Source: Bacteroidaceae bacterium (GTDB lineage Bacteria; Bacteroidota; Bacteroidia; Bacteroidales; Bacteroidaceae). Taken from it: a DNA stretch of 54,331 nucleotides. The position numbers were made by a program, and so were the translations under genes. The DNA is taken from positions 1 through 54,331 of the forward strand of contig JAGCDE010000025.1 in NCBI GenBank assembly GCA_017651315.1, read 5' to 3'. Positions 6,049 to 14,945 of this stretch are shown here, in pieces (the first letter of the stretch is position 1; every line of letters starts with the position of its first letter). The notes beneath the pieces were generated by a model. It worked only from the letters and a program-made list of their open reading frames with translations. It did not search any database and was not told the origin of the DNA.

Positions 6049-8418
6049 CTATTCACTCTTGATCACATCAGCAGGATTCTCCATCATTGCCCGGCGGATG
6101 TTGCCGAACACGGTCAGGCCGATGACCAGCAGCATGCAGATGAACACTGATATATAAACCCATACCGTGACGTGAGTCTGACGCACATAGTTTGAAAGCC
6201 AACGGTGCATTACCGCCGCTCCTACCGCAAAGGCTGCAATTGCACTCAAAATGACGATAGGCAGATACTCTATGATGAACATCCTGAGGATATCATTCAT
6301 TCTGGCACCGTGTATCTTGTGTACGGCTATCTCCTTCCGGCGTTTCTGGCACAAAAGGGCGACAATGCTGTAAAGGCCGCTTATGGCAATGACTATACAC
6401 ACAAATGTAATGATTCTCAATAATTTGCCTAACGTGTTTTCTGACTTTATGTATCCCATGTAATCAGTTTCCATATTGGTGAAATGATACGTGGCATCAG
6501 GCCTTATTTCAGTCATAATATCCTGTATCTTCTCTTCCAGCTCATTCCACTTGACCCCCTCTTTAAAGCTGAAAAGGAAAGTGTTGGGTTGGTTTATCTC
6601 CGATACGTTTCCCTCTTTCTGGAACTCATAAATGAATGGTCCGGATGCACTTTTGGGATCGAAATAACACACATCGCTTATCACACCCTTGACCGTCACC
6701 GGACCTCGTAACAGTGATATTTTTCTTCCAACAATCTGATCTGCTCCACCAAACCGGTCTGCAAGAGTCTCATTTATGAGTATGGTGTTTCCGGATTCAT
6801 TTTCAGAGAACAACTCTCCGGCAACGGGTTTCACCTCTATCAGGTCCAGATAAGACCTGTCAGCCTGGATTGCCACTATGCTTATCAGGCTCTCTCTACT
6901 AAGGTTTGCAGTATCAGTATAGACATAACTGTATCTGCGGTATGAGTTTGTCGGCTGGAATCCATATAACACCTTGTCCAGCTCCGGCAGTGCCTTGAGT
7001 CTCTCACGTGCGGCCGCCACTTCGGATTCTGACAAACCGTATTGATAGCAGTAACCTATATTGTGTTTCCTGTAACCCATATCCGATGACTGCAACAGAT
7101 GGTTAATCTGCCGGCTGATAACAACTGAACAGAATATGGAACAAATACTTACAGCCAGTTGGAAGCCGATGCTTATCTTGTACCCGATTGTGGCTACAGG
7201 CTTGTTTGTGGAGTTTCCGAAGTATCGGGCCAACTGCTTTCGTCCGGTCAATGCGATGAAAACCAATGCAATCAGAACAGAAATGACACCGATGACTGTT
7301 GCTGAAAGCAGATAGCTGAAGACAAGGGAAGGGACAGGTTTGTCCATCACACTGAGTTCCTTGAAGTATGGCAGTGTAAATATGCAGATTACAGCACCTG
7401 CAAACAAAGAGATGACAAGCATCAGTACTATCTCGGTGCAGAACAGCATTACAATCTGTGCCATACCTGCACCGTTGGCATATCGTAATGATATTTCTCT
7501 GACCCTCATTCTCATTTTGGTGACAAACAAGGTAAAATAATTGGTCAATGAACATACTATCAGCACAATACCCAAAAGCATCAGGATATACACGTAATGT
7601 AATCTGACATTCAGTTTTACAATCGAGTCCTGAAGAACCCCCTCTTCCCTGACCTTTGAAAGAGGCATCACCCTGTAGTTGCTGATAGTAATTCCCTTTA
7701 ATTCACCATAGGTTTCAATAAGAGTGTCACAGGCTATATCATCAGCCAATTGCTGTAGATTATCGCTGTTTATCCTGACAAACAGCCTTGACATCCGGAT
7801 CCCTGATCTGTTATATCTCTCTATATCATATCCTGTCAGGAAATCGTATGGCAATGAGGTGGGTTTCCGAGGGTCCTCAATTACAGATTTGACAATAAAA
7901 TCACCTTTATCGGTTTGCAGCGTCTGACCTATGGCATCACCTCCTTTAAAGAGCCGCTCTGCCTGAATTTTTGTCAGGGCAGCTTCATTACGGGCAAGAT
8001 TCAGGACATTGTCACCCTCCAACACCTTGACGCCAAAGAAATCCCTGAAGTTTTCATCAACGCTCATCCCCGTGAGTTCGGCAATGACATTGCCGTCACG
8101 GCTGACCGAGTAACTTCCCTCCTGCTGGCATCTTGCAAAAAACTCTATCTGTGGGTATTTATCTGACAGATAGGTTCCTTCAGGGTAAGAAGTATATGAA
8201 CTTCCTGTTTCACCTTCATATCTTGAATCCTGTCTCAATATCAGATATATGTCATCGACATTACTGTAGAAGGAATCATACTTACGTTCATACTGAATCC
8301 ATACGAACGTGAGTGAACAGAAAACCATTCCAAGTGCTATTGACAACACCACTATAGTGTTCTGGGTCTTGTACTTGGCTATGTTACGGACCGCGACTTT
8401 CAGATAATGGCTGAACAT
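6049..8418 (-). CDS. FtsX/MacB-type ABC transporter permease
   Basis: 789 residues. First membrane segment at about residues 20-42 (TIVVLSIALGMVFCSLTFVW), extracytoplasmic MacB_PCD domain to about 270, three membrane segments (about 285-400), a short membrane stretch near 430, a second extracytoplasmic domain, and a final three-segment FtsX core ending NPADVIKSE. This doubled FtsX layout is standard for large Bacteroidetes permeases. The ATPase partner is not in the window. Transcribed from the shared promoter element at 8455-8540 and ending at the hairpin 5986-6045. Substrate unknown; such permeases often respond to envelope or antimicrobial stress in this phylum (family knowledge). Confidence 0.93.
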   Translation of the reverse strand: MFSHYLKVAVRNIAKYKTQNTIVVLSIALGMVFCSLTFVWIQYERKYDSFYSNVDDIYLILRQDSRYEGETGSSYTSYPEGTYLSDKYPQIEFFARCQQEGSYSVSRDGNVIAELTGMSVDENFRDFFGVKVLEGDNVLNLARNEAALTKIQAERLFKGGDAIGQTLQTDKGDFIVKSVIEDPRKPTSLPYDFLTGYDIERYNRSGIRMSRLFVRINSDNLQQLADDIACDTLIETYGELKGITISNYRVMPLSKVREEGVLQDSIVKLNVRLHYVYILMLLGIVLIVCSLTNYFTLFVTKMRMRVREISLRYANGAGMAQIVMLFCTEIVLMLVISLFAGAVICIFTLPYFKELSVMDKPVPSLVFSYLLSATVIGVISVLIALVFIALTGRKQLARYFGNSTNKPVATIGYKISIGFQLAVSICSIFCSVVISRQINHLLQSSDMGYRKHNIGYCYQYGLSESEVAAARERLKALPELDKVLYGFQPTNSYRRYSYVYTDTANLSRESLISIVAIQADRSYLDLIEVKPVAGELFSENESGNTILINETLADRFGGADQIVGRKISLLRGPVTVKGVISDVCYFDPKSASGPFIYEFQKEGNVSEINQPNTFLFSFKEGVKWNELEEKIQDIMTEIRPDATYHFTNMETDYMGYIKSENTLGKLLRIITFVCIVIAISGLYSIVALLCQKRRKEIAVHKIHGARMNDILRMFIIEYLPIVILSAIAAFAVGAAVMHRWLSNYVRQTHVTVWVYISVFICMLLVIGLTVFGNIRRAMMENPADVIKSE

Positions 8419-8454
8419 GAGAGCTGTTATATTAGGTTATTGTTTTTTCTGACT

Positions 8455-8540
8455 CAAAATTATCCCCTCCCGCCACCATCCTCCAAGAAAAAAACCAAAA
8501 ATCGTACTTTCAGCCCCAAAATCGTCTAATTTTTTGACAC
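8455..8540 (-). promoter_or_regulatory. Shared permease promoter element, copy 2
   Basis: Minus strand: TAATTTTG (8455-8462), CTTG (8484-8487) 21 bases upstream, ACGATTTT direct repeats at 8498-8505 and 8518-8525 (period 20), distal GTGTCAAAAAATT. All spacings equal those of copies 1 and 3, while sequence between the boxes drifts. Confidence 0.78.
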
Positions 8541-8606
8541 TCGCCCACAGTTTCCGCCAAAGTGCTTACTTTTGTACAACCTTATAGCAAATCTAAGATG
8601 ATACCC

Positions 8607-11030
8607 CTACTCGCTCTTGATCACGTCAGCCGGGTTAGTTCGCATTATTGCGCGTACTCTTCTAAGCAAGGTCAATGCAACCACCATAACTATAATGGCC
8701 AATGATACGGGAAGCACCCAACTTACATAACTGTCAAGCATTATAAAAGATCCCTCTTTTGACGCCTTGACAATCGGCATAACGCTGAATATATAACCTG
8801 CCACGAAAGCAATAGCCACTATTATGCCGTAAGGTCTGACAAACAATCCGGCTATGTCACGTGCCTTGGCACCGTTGATTTTACGCAGGGCTACTTCCTT
8901 ACGACGTCTTGCGGCATCGGCCGATACCGAAGATTTGACACTCAGGATTGCCAACAGGAGACAGATGAAAGCAACTGCTGTATATAAGGAAGAAGCCGTC
9001 TTTACTTCATCCTGATATGAATAAGTTTCTATATCATTTAGTTTTAACTCTACTGTTTCAGGCAGATGTCCCGACACCACCTCATTGACCAGTTCCTGAC
9101 CCTTCTCCCTGCTTATACCGGGCGCAAATCTGACATACAGATAATTGGTGACCGAATTATTGATTGTAATGGCATCGCCCTTACTGTCCAATACCTCCTC
9201 ATTATTGCGGACAGCCCCAAAATTCCGCTCGTAAACTCCGGCTACTGTATATTTCCGGCTTGCATGCGATATGATATTTCCATTCATGTCAAAACTAATC
9301 ACACCCCCTGGATTATTCAGTTCCAATGGCTGCGTGACATCAACCCCATCGGCCAGCAGATTATCATACAACCTGCGGCTCAGATATATCTCATTGCCTG
9401 TTTCCGGCACACCTGTCCTGTCACACGGTATATTGAAGAATTTGAAGTAATTGGCATCTACCTGTGAAAACCAGGTGTGGCTGTTGCCGATTGACATCAG
9501 AGTTCCTAGTCCGGCACTTCCGCAACGACAGACATCTTCAATCTTAGGCATGGAACTCAGTTCCCTCAACAATTCCTCAACGGGAACATACTGTTCAATT
9601 ACTGACCTGTCTTCAAGATCCAGCCTGTATGTTCTCTTGCTGACATCTCCAGGCATAGGGTTATACCGTTTCTCTGAAAATCCGATAAAGATCAGGGACT
9701 GACATATTCCATAAACTGCCACAGACAGTTCTATACCTATAATCAGATTGGTTATGAGGTGTCTCTCCTTGCGTGACGTTCTTTTGGCGGCAAAGGCTCT
9801 TTTCACAAAACACAAGGCAGTTATGAATACTACCACTATACATATTGCCAGTATTATGATCGATGAGGATGCTTCGATAGCAGCAATATCCCCCATGGGC
9901 AGGCTGTGATACAGATTATAGTTCTCTCTGTTCACGTTTAGGAATTCCGTCAGGATTGACGAAATGTAAATAGACAACAACGTTGACGCCAGCAACATGA
10001 TTACCACTTCAATCATCTGCAGGGAGAATATATGCCAAACACCTGCTCCCATGCAGAAATGTATCTGTTTGGCTCTCTTATTCTGAACTACAGACTGAAC
10101 AAGCCTTTTCAGGAAACTGACAACTACTACGGCCAGTATGACAAGGCGCAGCAGCGTCAGGACAAACTGGTTACCGGAATCCGAATATCTAAGGGTTGTC
10201 AGTTCAGGAGTTTTGGGCTCTCCCCATGAATTCATGAACTGTTTTGCCTTAAGCCTCTCGTTTACCGTTTCCTTATCGGCTCCGGGAGAGAGAATGACAT
10301 CCGGGGTGAAGACCTCATTGACACGGGTTGCATCAAGCCAATGGAAACAGGCAAACTTCACCTCAAAAGCCCATTTGTCATCCATAATTACATTGACTAT
10401 CCTGTACTCCCTACCAGACTGACTGTAATCGGATAATATAGGTTCAACAGTATATGATCCTATCTCATTAATATCCAGCCCAATCCTTTTTATAACAGAC
10501 TCCTTTATTATTATCTCGGAATCGTTGGATGGCATACGGTCACCCATCATAAGAGTAAGGTTCCTATACTTGTAATATGACCCGGATACACATCTTTGCT
10601 TGGCCTGGACACCGCTTTGGAAATAATATGGGATATCCTTTCCGGCAGCATGAAACATAAGACCGATCTCATTTGCGAACTCATCTCTTGAGTCCTGCAA
10701 CACTATACCCTCTACACCTTCCACATAGAAACAGGATGCATCAAAGACTTGCGGGCCGAAAGTCGCCAAGTTCCTGTTGTAAGTCTCCATGAAACCGCCG
10801 AAATCAGATGCGGCCGCTTTCTGCTTCTCCTTGATTGAATCCGGAACAGTCAGTTCGGTACTATAAGTCCTGTCAGAACCTGGATAACGCGTCTGGTAAT
10901 AACGGTCTTCCTGTACTGTCATGACAGCATTGATGGAAAGACCGGCAGCAAGGCAAAGAGTAATAACAAGGAAATAGCTCCAGTCACGCTTTATATTGCG
11001 TAAAGCAATCTTAAGGAATTGGTAAAACAT
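8607..11030 (-). CDS. FtsX/MacB-type ABC transporter permease
   Basis: 807 residues, same doubled architecture as the permease at 6049-8418: N-terminal membrane segment (YFLVITLCLAAGLSINAVM, about 19-37), MacB_PCD-like domain, FtsX membrane cluster (about 290-410), one more segment near 440, second extracytoplasmic domain (about 460-680), final three segments and the tail RTNPADVIKSE. The N-terminal domain is diverged from its neighbour, so the copies are old paralogues rather than a recent duplication. It has its own copy of the shared promoter element at 11057-11143, so it is probably an independent unit of one regulon. Confidence 0.93.
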   Translation of the reverse strand: MFYQFLKIALRNIKRDWSYFLVITLCLAAGLSINAVMTVQEDRYYQTRYPGSDRTYSTELTVPDSIKEKQKAAASDFGGFMETYNRNLATFGPQVFDASCFYVEGVEGIVLQDSRDEFANEIGLMFHAAGKDIPYYFQSGVQAKQRCVSGSYYKYRNLTLMMGDRMPSNDSEIIIKESVIKRIGLDINEIGSYTVEPILSDYSQSGREYRIVNVIMDDKWAFEVKFACFHWLDATRVNEVFTPDVILSPGADKETVNERLKAKQFMNSWGEPKTPELTTLRYSDSGNQFVLTLLRLVILAVVVVSFLKRLVQSVVQNKRAKQIHFCMGAGVWHIFSLQMIEVVIMLLASTLLSIYISSILTEFLNVNRENYNLYHSLPMGDIAAIEASSSIIILAICIVVVFITALCFVKRAFAAKRTSRKERHLITNLIIGIELSVAVYGICQSLIFIGFSEKRYNPMPGDVSKRTYRLDLEDRSVIEQYVPVEELLRELSSMPKIEDVCRCGSAGLGTLMSIGNSHTWFSQVDANYFKFFNIPCDRTGVPETGNEIYLSRRLYDNLLADGVDVTQPLELNNPGGVISFDMNGNIISHASRKYTVAGVYERNFGAVRNNEEVLDSKGDAITINNSVTNYLYVRFAPGISREKGQELVNEVVSGHLPETVELKLNDIETYSYQDEVKTASSLYTAVAFICLLLAILSVKSSVSADAARRRKEVALRKINGAKARDIAGLFVRPYGIIVAIAFVAGYIFSVMPIVKASKEGSFIMLDSYVSWVLPVSLAIIVMVVALTLLRRVRAIMRTNPADVIKSE

Positions 11031-11056
11031 ATTTGAGTCTGTTATTATTTACGCCT

Positions 11057-11143
11057 CAAAATTATTCCCTCCCGCCACCACTCTCCAAGAAAAAAGGGCA
11101 AAATCGTAGATTCAGCCCTAAAATCGTCTAATTTTTTGACACA
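11057..11143 (-). promoter_or_regulatory. Shared permease promoter element, copy 3
   Basis: Minus strand: TAATTTTG (11057-11064), CTTG (11086-11089), ACGATTTT direct repeats at 11100-11107 and 11120-11127 (period 20), then GTGTCAAAAAATT. The stretch between the repeats differs from copies 1 and 2 (for example AGGGCTGAATCT), so the conserved parts stand out as functional. Confidence 0.78.
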
Positions 11144-11217
11144 CTCCACTCATTGAGATAAATCTTACAGCACAAATCGTCTTTTTATTGAATTCTTTTT
11201 TGTATTCTTGCAGTCTA

Positions 11218-11235
11218 TTACGAAAAAAGTCGTAA
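11218..11235 (+). promoter_or_regulatory. Inverted repeat before the ATPase gene
   Basis: TTACGA-N6-TCGTAA, perfect 6-base arms, lying between a TATTCTTG sequence (a weak TAnnTTTG match near 11203-11210) and the start codon. Position suits a repressor site; the binder is unknown. Confidence 0.35.
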
Positions 11236-11251
11236 CGAAAAAATGCGTAGT

Positions 11252-12316
11252 ATGGAAAATCCTTTTAAGTTCGGTACAATTGTTGAGGACAACTATTTTA
11301 CAGATAGGGTGAAGGAGGTTGCTTACATAGGCCAGTTTATCCAAAGTGCCAACCATCTGGTTATAATCAGCCCGCGTCGTTTTGGAAAGAGCAGCGTTGT
11401 GACAAAAGCAGTTAGGCAAAGCGGACGCAAGCATATCACATTGAACCTACAGAAAGTAACATCTGTATCGGATTTGTCCGCCAAACTGCTAAGGGAGTTT
11501 TTCAAGATTCACCCGCTGGAACGGGTCCGTCACTTGATTACTCATTTCCGCATCATACCTACAATCTCAACCAACCCTCTTACAGGAATGATGGATGTTT
11601 CTTTCCAGCCGGGCGCTGACGGTACTGTTCTTATAGAGGATGTATTAACTCTGATTGAGAACGCCCATTTTGAGAGTGACCGTTTGGTTGTGGTTCTGGA
11701 CGAGTTTCAGGAGATACGTGACATTGCTCCAAAACTGGATAAACAATTGCGTTCCATAATGCAAGAGCAAAAACACATCAATTATATATTGTTGGGCAGC
11801 CAAGAAAGTATGATGACTGACATTTTTGAGAACAAGAAGTCACCATTCTATCATTTTGGCGAATTGATGCGTTTGGGCAAGTTGCCACGTGAGGATTTCC
11901 ATCGTTATCTCTCTGAACGTTTGGCATATTGTTATCCCGATAATTGCGAATCTTTATCGGACAAAATCCTGGACTACACAGGATGCCATCCGTATTACTC
12001 GCAACAATTAGCTTCAAGCGTATGGCAGATAGGTGTACTGCAGCCGGACATAGATGATCCCATAACAGAAGCGATAGCCAATATTGTAAGAACTCATAGT
12101 CTGGACTATGAGCGCCTATGGATGAACTTTAACCGCACTAACAAATGGATTATGCAACGTCTGGCATCGGATCAACCATTACAGTCAGGCCACTACCCCA
12201 CCAGTACGGTTTACAGTGCTCTGAAACGGCTGCAGAAAGATGGATATGTAATCTATTCAGACCGATACGAACTGGAAGACCCGTTCTACAAGCAGTGGAT
12301 TCTGAATGGAAATTGA
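11252..12316 (+). CDS. STAND-like ATPase with C-terminal winged helix
   Basis: About 354 residues from MENPFKFG (ATG at 11252; an ATG at 11243 adds three residues). Walker A is SPRRFGKSS, Walker B LVVVLDEFQE, followed by LLGSQESMM (sensor region), all near the pattern of archaeal-type ATPase_2/MNS-clade STAND proteins. The C-terminus (about 290-354; YPTSTVYSALKRLQKDGYV) reads as a winged helix. No effector domain is fused. Members often occur singly in Bacteroidales and have no agreed function. It stands alone, divergent from the permease at 8607 and convergent with the hydrolase at 12415. Confidence 0.85.
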   Translation: MENPFKFGTIVEDNYFTDRVKEVAYIGQFIQSANHLVIISPRRFGKSSVVTKAVRQSGRKHITLNLQKVTSVSDLSAKLLREFFKIHPLERVRHLITHFRIIPTISTNPLTGMMDVSFQPGADGTVLIEDVLTLIENAHFESDRLVVVLDEFQEIRDIAPKLDKQLRSIMQEQKHINYILLGSQESMMTDIFENKKSPFYHFGELMRLGKLPREDFHRYLSERLAYCYPDNCESLSDKILDYTGCHPYYSQQLASSVWQIGVLQPDIDDPITEAIANIVRTHSLDYERLWMNFNRTNKWIMQRLASDQPLQSGHYPTSTVYSALKRLQKDGYVIYSDRYELEDPFYKQWILNGN

Positions 12317-12414
12317 TAACAGAATCTACGATGATACAGTTCCTGCCCGACCAAGGTATTCCGCGCCTCATATTGCTCATGTGACGCATTAGGAAACGGC
12401 CCCTTTGCGGAGTT

Positions 12415-13482
12415 TTAAAGTACGGGAATCAGATACTTCCAGATTATGTCCATATAGGGTTGATAGAGGTTGGAGTCTGTGGTGAGCACCAGCACGGCAT
12501 CCTTATCGGGGAATACCATGAAATACTGGCCGTTGGCTCCGTCGGCACGGTAACCGTTATCGGAGCATATCCACATTTGATAGCAGTAGCCCTTGGCCCA
12601 CTGGTTGTTCTCCTTGGTGATACCTAAGCGCGGCATATCCTCCAGACGGGTTCCTGCGGGGCCCGATTCCACCTTGTAGGTTGACATCTCCCTGACCCAC
12701 GATGCAGGAATCACCTGCTTTCCGTTCCACTTGCCGTTCTGAAGCATGCACTGTCCCATGCGGGCCATATCTTCGGTCTTAAGGTGCAGACCCCAGCCAC
12801 CGCAACTCATTCCCTGCGGACTCTTGTCCCATTCGGGCTTGTCTATACCTAACGGTTGCCACAGACGCGGCTCCAGATAGTCATTCATATCCTGTCCTGT
12901 CACCTTGGTAATTATGGCCGACAGCATATAAGTACCCACTGAATTATATACAAAGTAAGTTCCGGGGGTATGCTTAACCGGCTCAGCCAGAAATCCCTCA
13001 ACCCAGTCAGGAGCGGTGTAAGTATTGAAGTTGATGGCCACATCATGTCCGCAGGTCATGGTAAGCAGGTCACGTATTGTCATTGCGGCCAGATTATCGC
13101 TCACCTGTGCCGGCAGTTTGTCTGGGAAATACCTGATAACCTTGTCATCGACCTTAATCAGCCCCTCATCAACGGCAAATCCTATGGCTGCGGCCGTAAA
13201 GGTCTTGCTCACTGACCACATGGTATGCGGCTTTTCGGCCGATTCACCGTTATACCAGCGCTCCAGCACCACCTTGCCGTGCTTGAGCACCATAATACTG
13301 TGCAGGTTGATATGGTCCCTGCCCTTGGGCTCGGTCCGCGTGGCCTCATAGAATGCATCGGCCGCAGCGATAAGCTCCGCACTGGCCTTGCCACGTTTGA
13401 GTTCATTGTTATCCGATGAACTGCAGGCGGCAAAATTCATCATCACGGCTGCCGCCATCAAATACAAAACACACTTTTTCAT
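12415..13482 (-). CDS. Beta-lactamase-family serine hydrolase, lipoprotein
   Basis: 355 residues with a lipoprotein signal (lipobox ending AAC near residue 20). The PF00144 core shows S90-V-S-K93 (SxxK nucleophile/base), a tyrosine motif FVYNSVG in place of the usual YSN, and a late segment WAKGYCYQMW near the oxyanion strand. Such enzymes are D-alanyl or ester hydrolases; substrate unknown. It follows the carboxylesterase gene by 11 bases, so the two envelope hydrolases are probably co-transcribed. Confidence 0.88.
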   Translation of the reverse strand: MKKCVLYLMAAAVMMNFAACSSSDNNELKRGKASAELIAAADAFYEATRTEPKGRDHINLHSIMVLKHGKVVLERWYNGESAEKPHTMWSVSKTFTAAAIGFAVDEGLIKVDDKVIRYFPDKLPAQVSDNLAAMTIRDLLTMTCGHDVAINFNTYTAPDWVEGFLAEPVKHTPGTYFVYNSVGTYMLSAIITKVTGQDMNDYLEPRLWQPLGIDKPEWDKSPQGMSCGGWGLHLKTEDMARMGQCMLQNGKWNGKQVIPASWVREMSTYKVESGPAGTRLEDMPRLGITKENNQWAKGYCYQMWICSDNGYRADGANGQYFMVFPDKDAVLVLTTDSNLYQPYMDIIWKYLIPVL

Positions 13483-13493
13483 AGGTCTTTGTG

Positions 13494-14858
13494 TCAGTTA
13501 ATATCCAGAATCTGCGTATAAGGAGCCTTTCTTGTGGAGCGCTTCCAGCCTCCCTTTGGATCGGCATACTTACAGAAATTAGTCCAGAAATCCATCATGC
13601 GGTCACTCAATTCGTAATCGGCCCTGGTGAACGGGCGCCAACTGCGGTCAAGTGTGTGGAACATATACCATAGTTCCGATGAATGGAACGCACCCGGATC
13701 CTGCTCCGGGCCATCATCATCACCGGGTGGGTTACGCTGGAAGAAATACTTATATACAGGCTTGCTGCTGAGCGAGTCACGCACATCGGCAAAACGATCT
13801 ATTGCAGCACCACCCAGACCGCCCATATCCTGCGCCGTACATCCTATCATATATGGTATATCAGCCACAGAGTTATCCCATACAGCCTCATCAAAAGACT
13901 CAGTAAGCATCACACCATCGGTATGAGGACGATACGAAACTCCGCGCGGGAGCTTAGCGACAGCAGCTTTCAGTTCATCGGGGGTAGCGGAACGCATTGC
14001 TTTCAGGTCTGCAAAACCGCCTGCCTGCTGGATGCCGGTGCCGGTACGGTCATAATCAGCCTGCCCGCCAGCCTGGCCTCCACGCCCCTGAGGGTTCAAT
14101 CCGCCACCGCTTTGTATTATAGCCTTGGCTATCAGACCCTTTGACAGAGGCGATGTAACCAGATTCTTTACACTCATAGCTCCGGCACTCTGTCCGAACA
14201 CCGTTATATTATCCGGATCACCACCAAAAGCCTTTATATTGTCATGAACCCACTGCAATGCCGCAATCTGGTCATACATACCATATCCGCCCGATGAGCC
14301 CCCACCCTCCTCGGTAAGTTCAGGATGGTTAAGGAATCCCATCAGTCCGAGACGGTAATTTATGGTTACCAGTATTACGCCACGCTGAGCCCACGCATCA
14401 CCATCCATAGTTATCTCATTGCTGTAACCGTTATGGAATGCTCCGCCGTGTACCCATACAGCAACCGGCAGTTTCGCTCCGGGTTTGTTCACAGAACCCG
14501 CCGGTGCATAAACATTAAGGTAGAGACAGTCCTCACTCTGAGGAGGAAATCCCATGTAGTAGAATTCCTTCCAATAGAAAGACCCTTCATCATGTCCCAA
14601 CTGGATACTGATATTACCGAACTCACTGCAATCCCTCACTCCTTTCCAGGCAATAACAGGCTGAGGTTCTTTCCAGCGCAGTTCACCAACAGGCGGAGCC
14701 GCGTATGGAACACCCTTGAACACAGTCACATCCGAAGCCTCGGACTGTACACCTCGGATCTGTCCGCCATCAACCTTAACCACAAGAGGATCGCTCTGAC
14801 CGCACGAAATGCCCGAAAGCAGGACAGCCACTGCGGAAACAACACGTAACAATCTCAT
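13494..14858 (-). CDS. Type B carboxylesterase, lipoprotein
   Basis: 454 residues with lipoprotein signal (SGISC, Cys near 19). Alpha/beta-hydrolase of the COesterase family: oxyanion region VWVHGGAFHNG, nucleophile motif FGQSAGAMS (Ser224), and catalytic His in GAFHSSELWY near residue 390. Slightly shorter than typical family members (about 500-550) but all key elements are present. First gene of a two-gene unit with the serine hydrolase; likely a periplasmic or outer-membrane esterase acting on an acylated carbohydrate or xenobiotic (inference). Confidence 0.88.
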   Translation of the reverse strand: MRLLRVVSAVAVLLSGISCGQSDPLVVKVDGGQIRGVQSEASDVTVFKGVPYAAPPVGELRWKEPQPVIAWKGVRDCSEFGNISIQLGHDEGSFYWKEFYYMGFPPQSEDCLYLNVYAPAGSVNKPGAKLPVAVWVHGGAFHNGYSNEITMDGDAWAQRGVILVTINYRLGLMGFLNHPELTEEGGGSSGGYGMYDQIAALQWVHDNIKAFGGDPDNITVFGQSAGAMSVKNLVTSPLSKGLIAKAIIQSGGGLNPQGRGGQAGGQADYDRTGTGIQQAGGFADLKAMRSATPDELKAAVAKLPRGVSYRPHTDGVMLTESFDEAVWDNSVADIPYMIGCTAQDMGGLGGAAIDRFADVRDSLSSKPVYKYFFQRNPPGDDDGPEQDPGAFHSSELWYMFHTLDRSWRPFTRADYELSDRMMDFWTNFCKYADPKGGWKRSTRKAPYTQILDIN

Positions 14859-14945
14859 AATGAACGGTTAGTAACTATAAGTGAATAATGACTTCCCAAA
14901 GATAGTCATTATCCGTATAATACAAAAGCATTAAACCATATTGGG

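Noticed and set aside
8567-8574. Plus-strand TACTTTTG promoter-like box between two permease genes
   Set aside because: No spaced -33 box and no plus-strand gene follows it.
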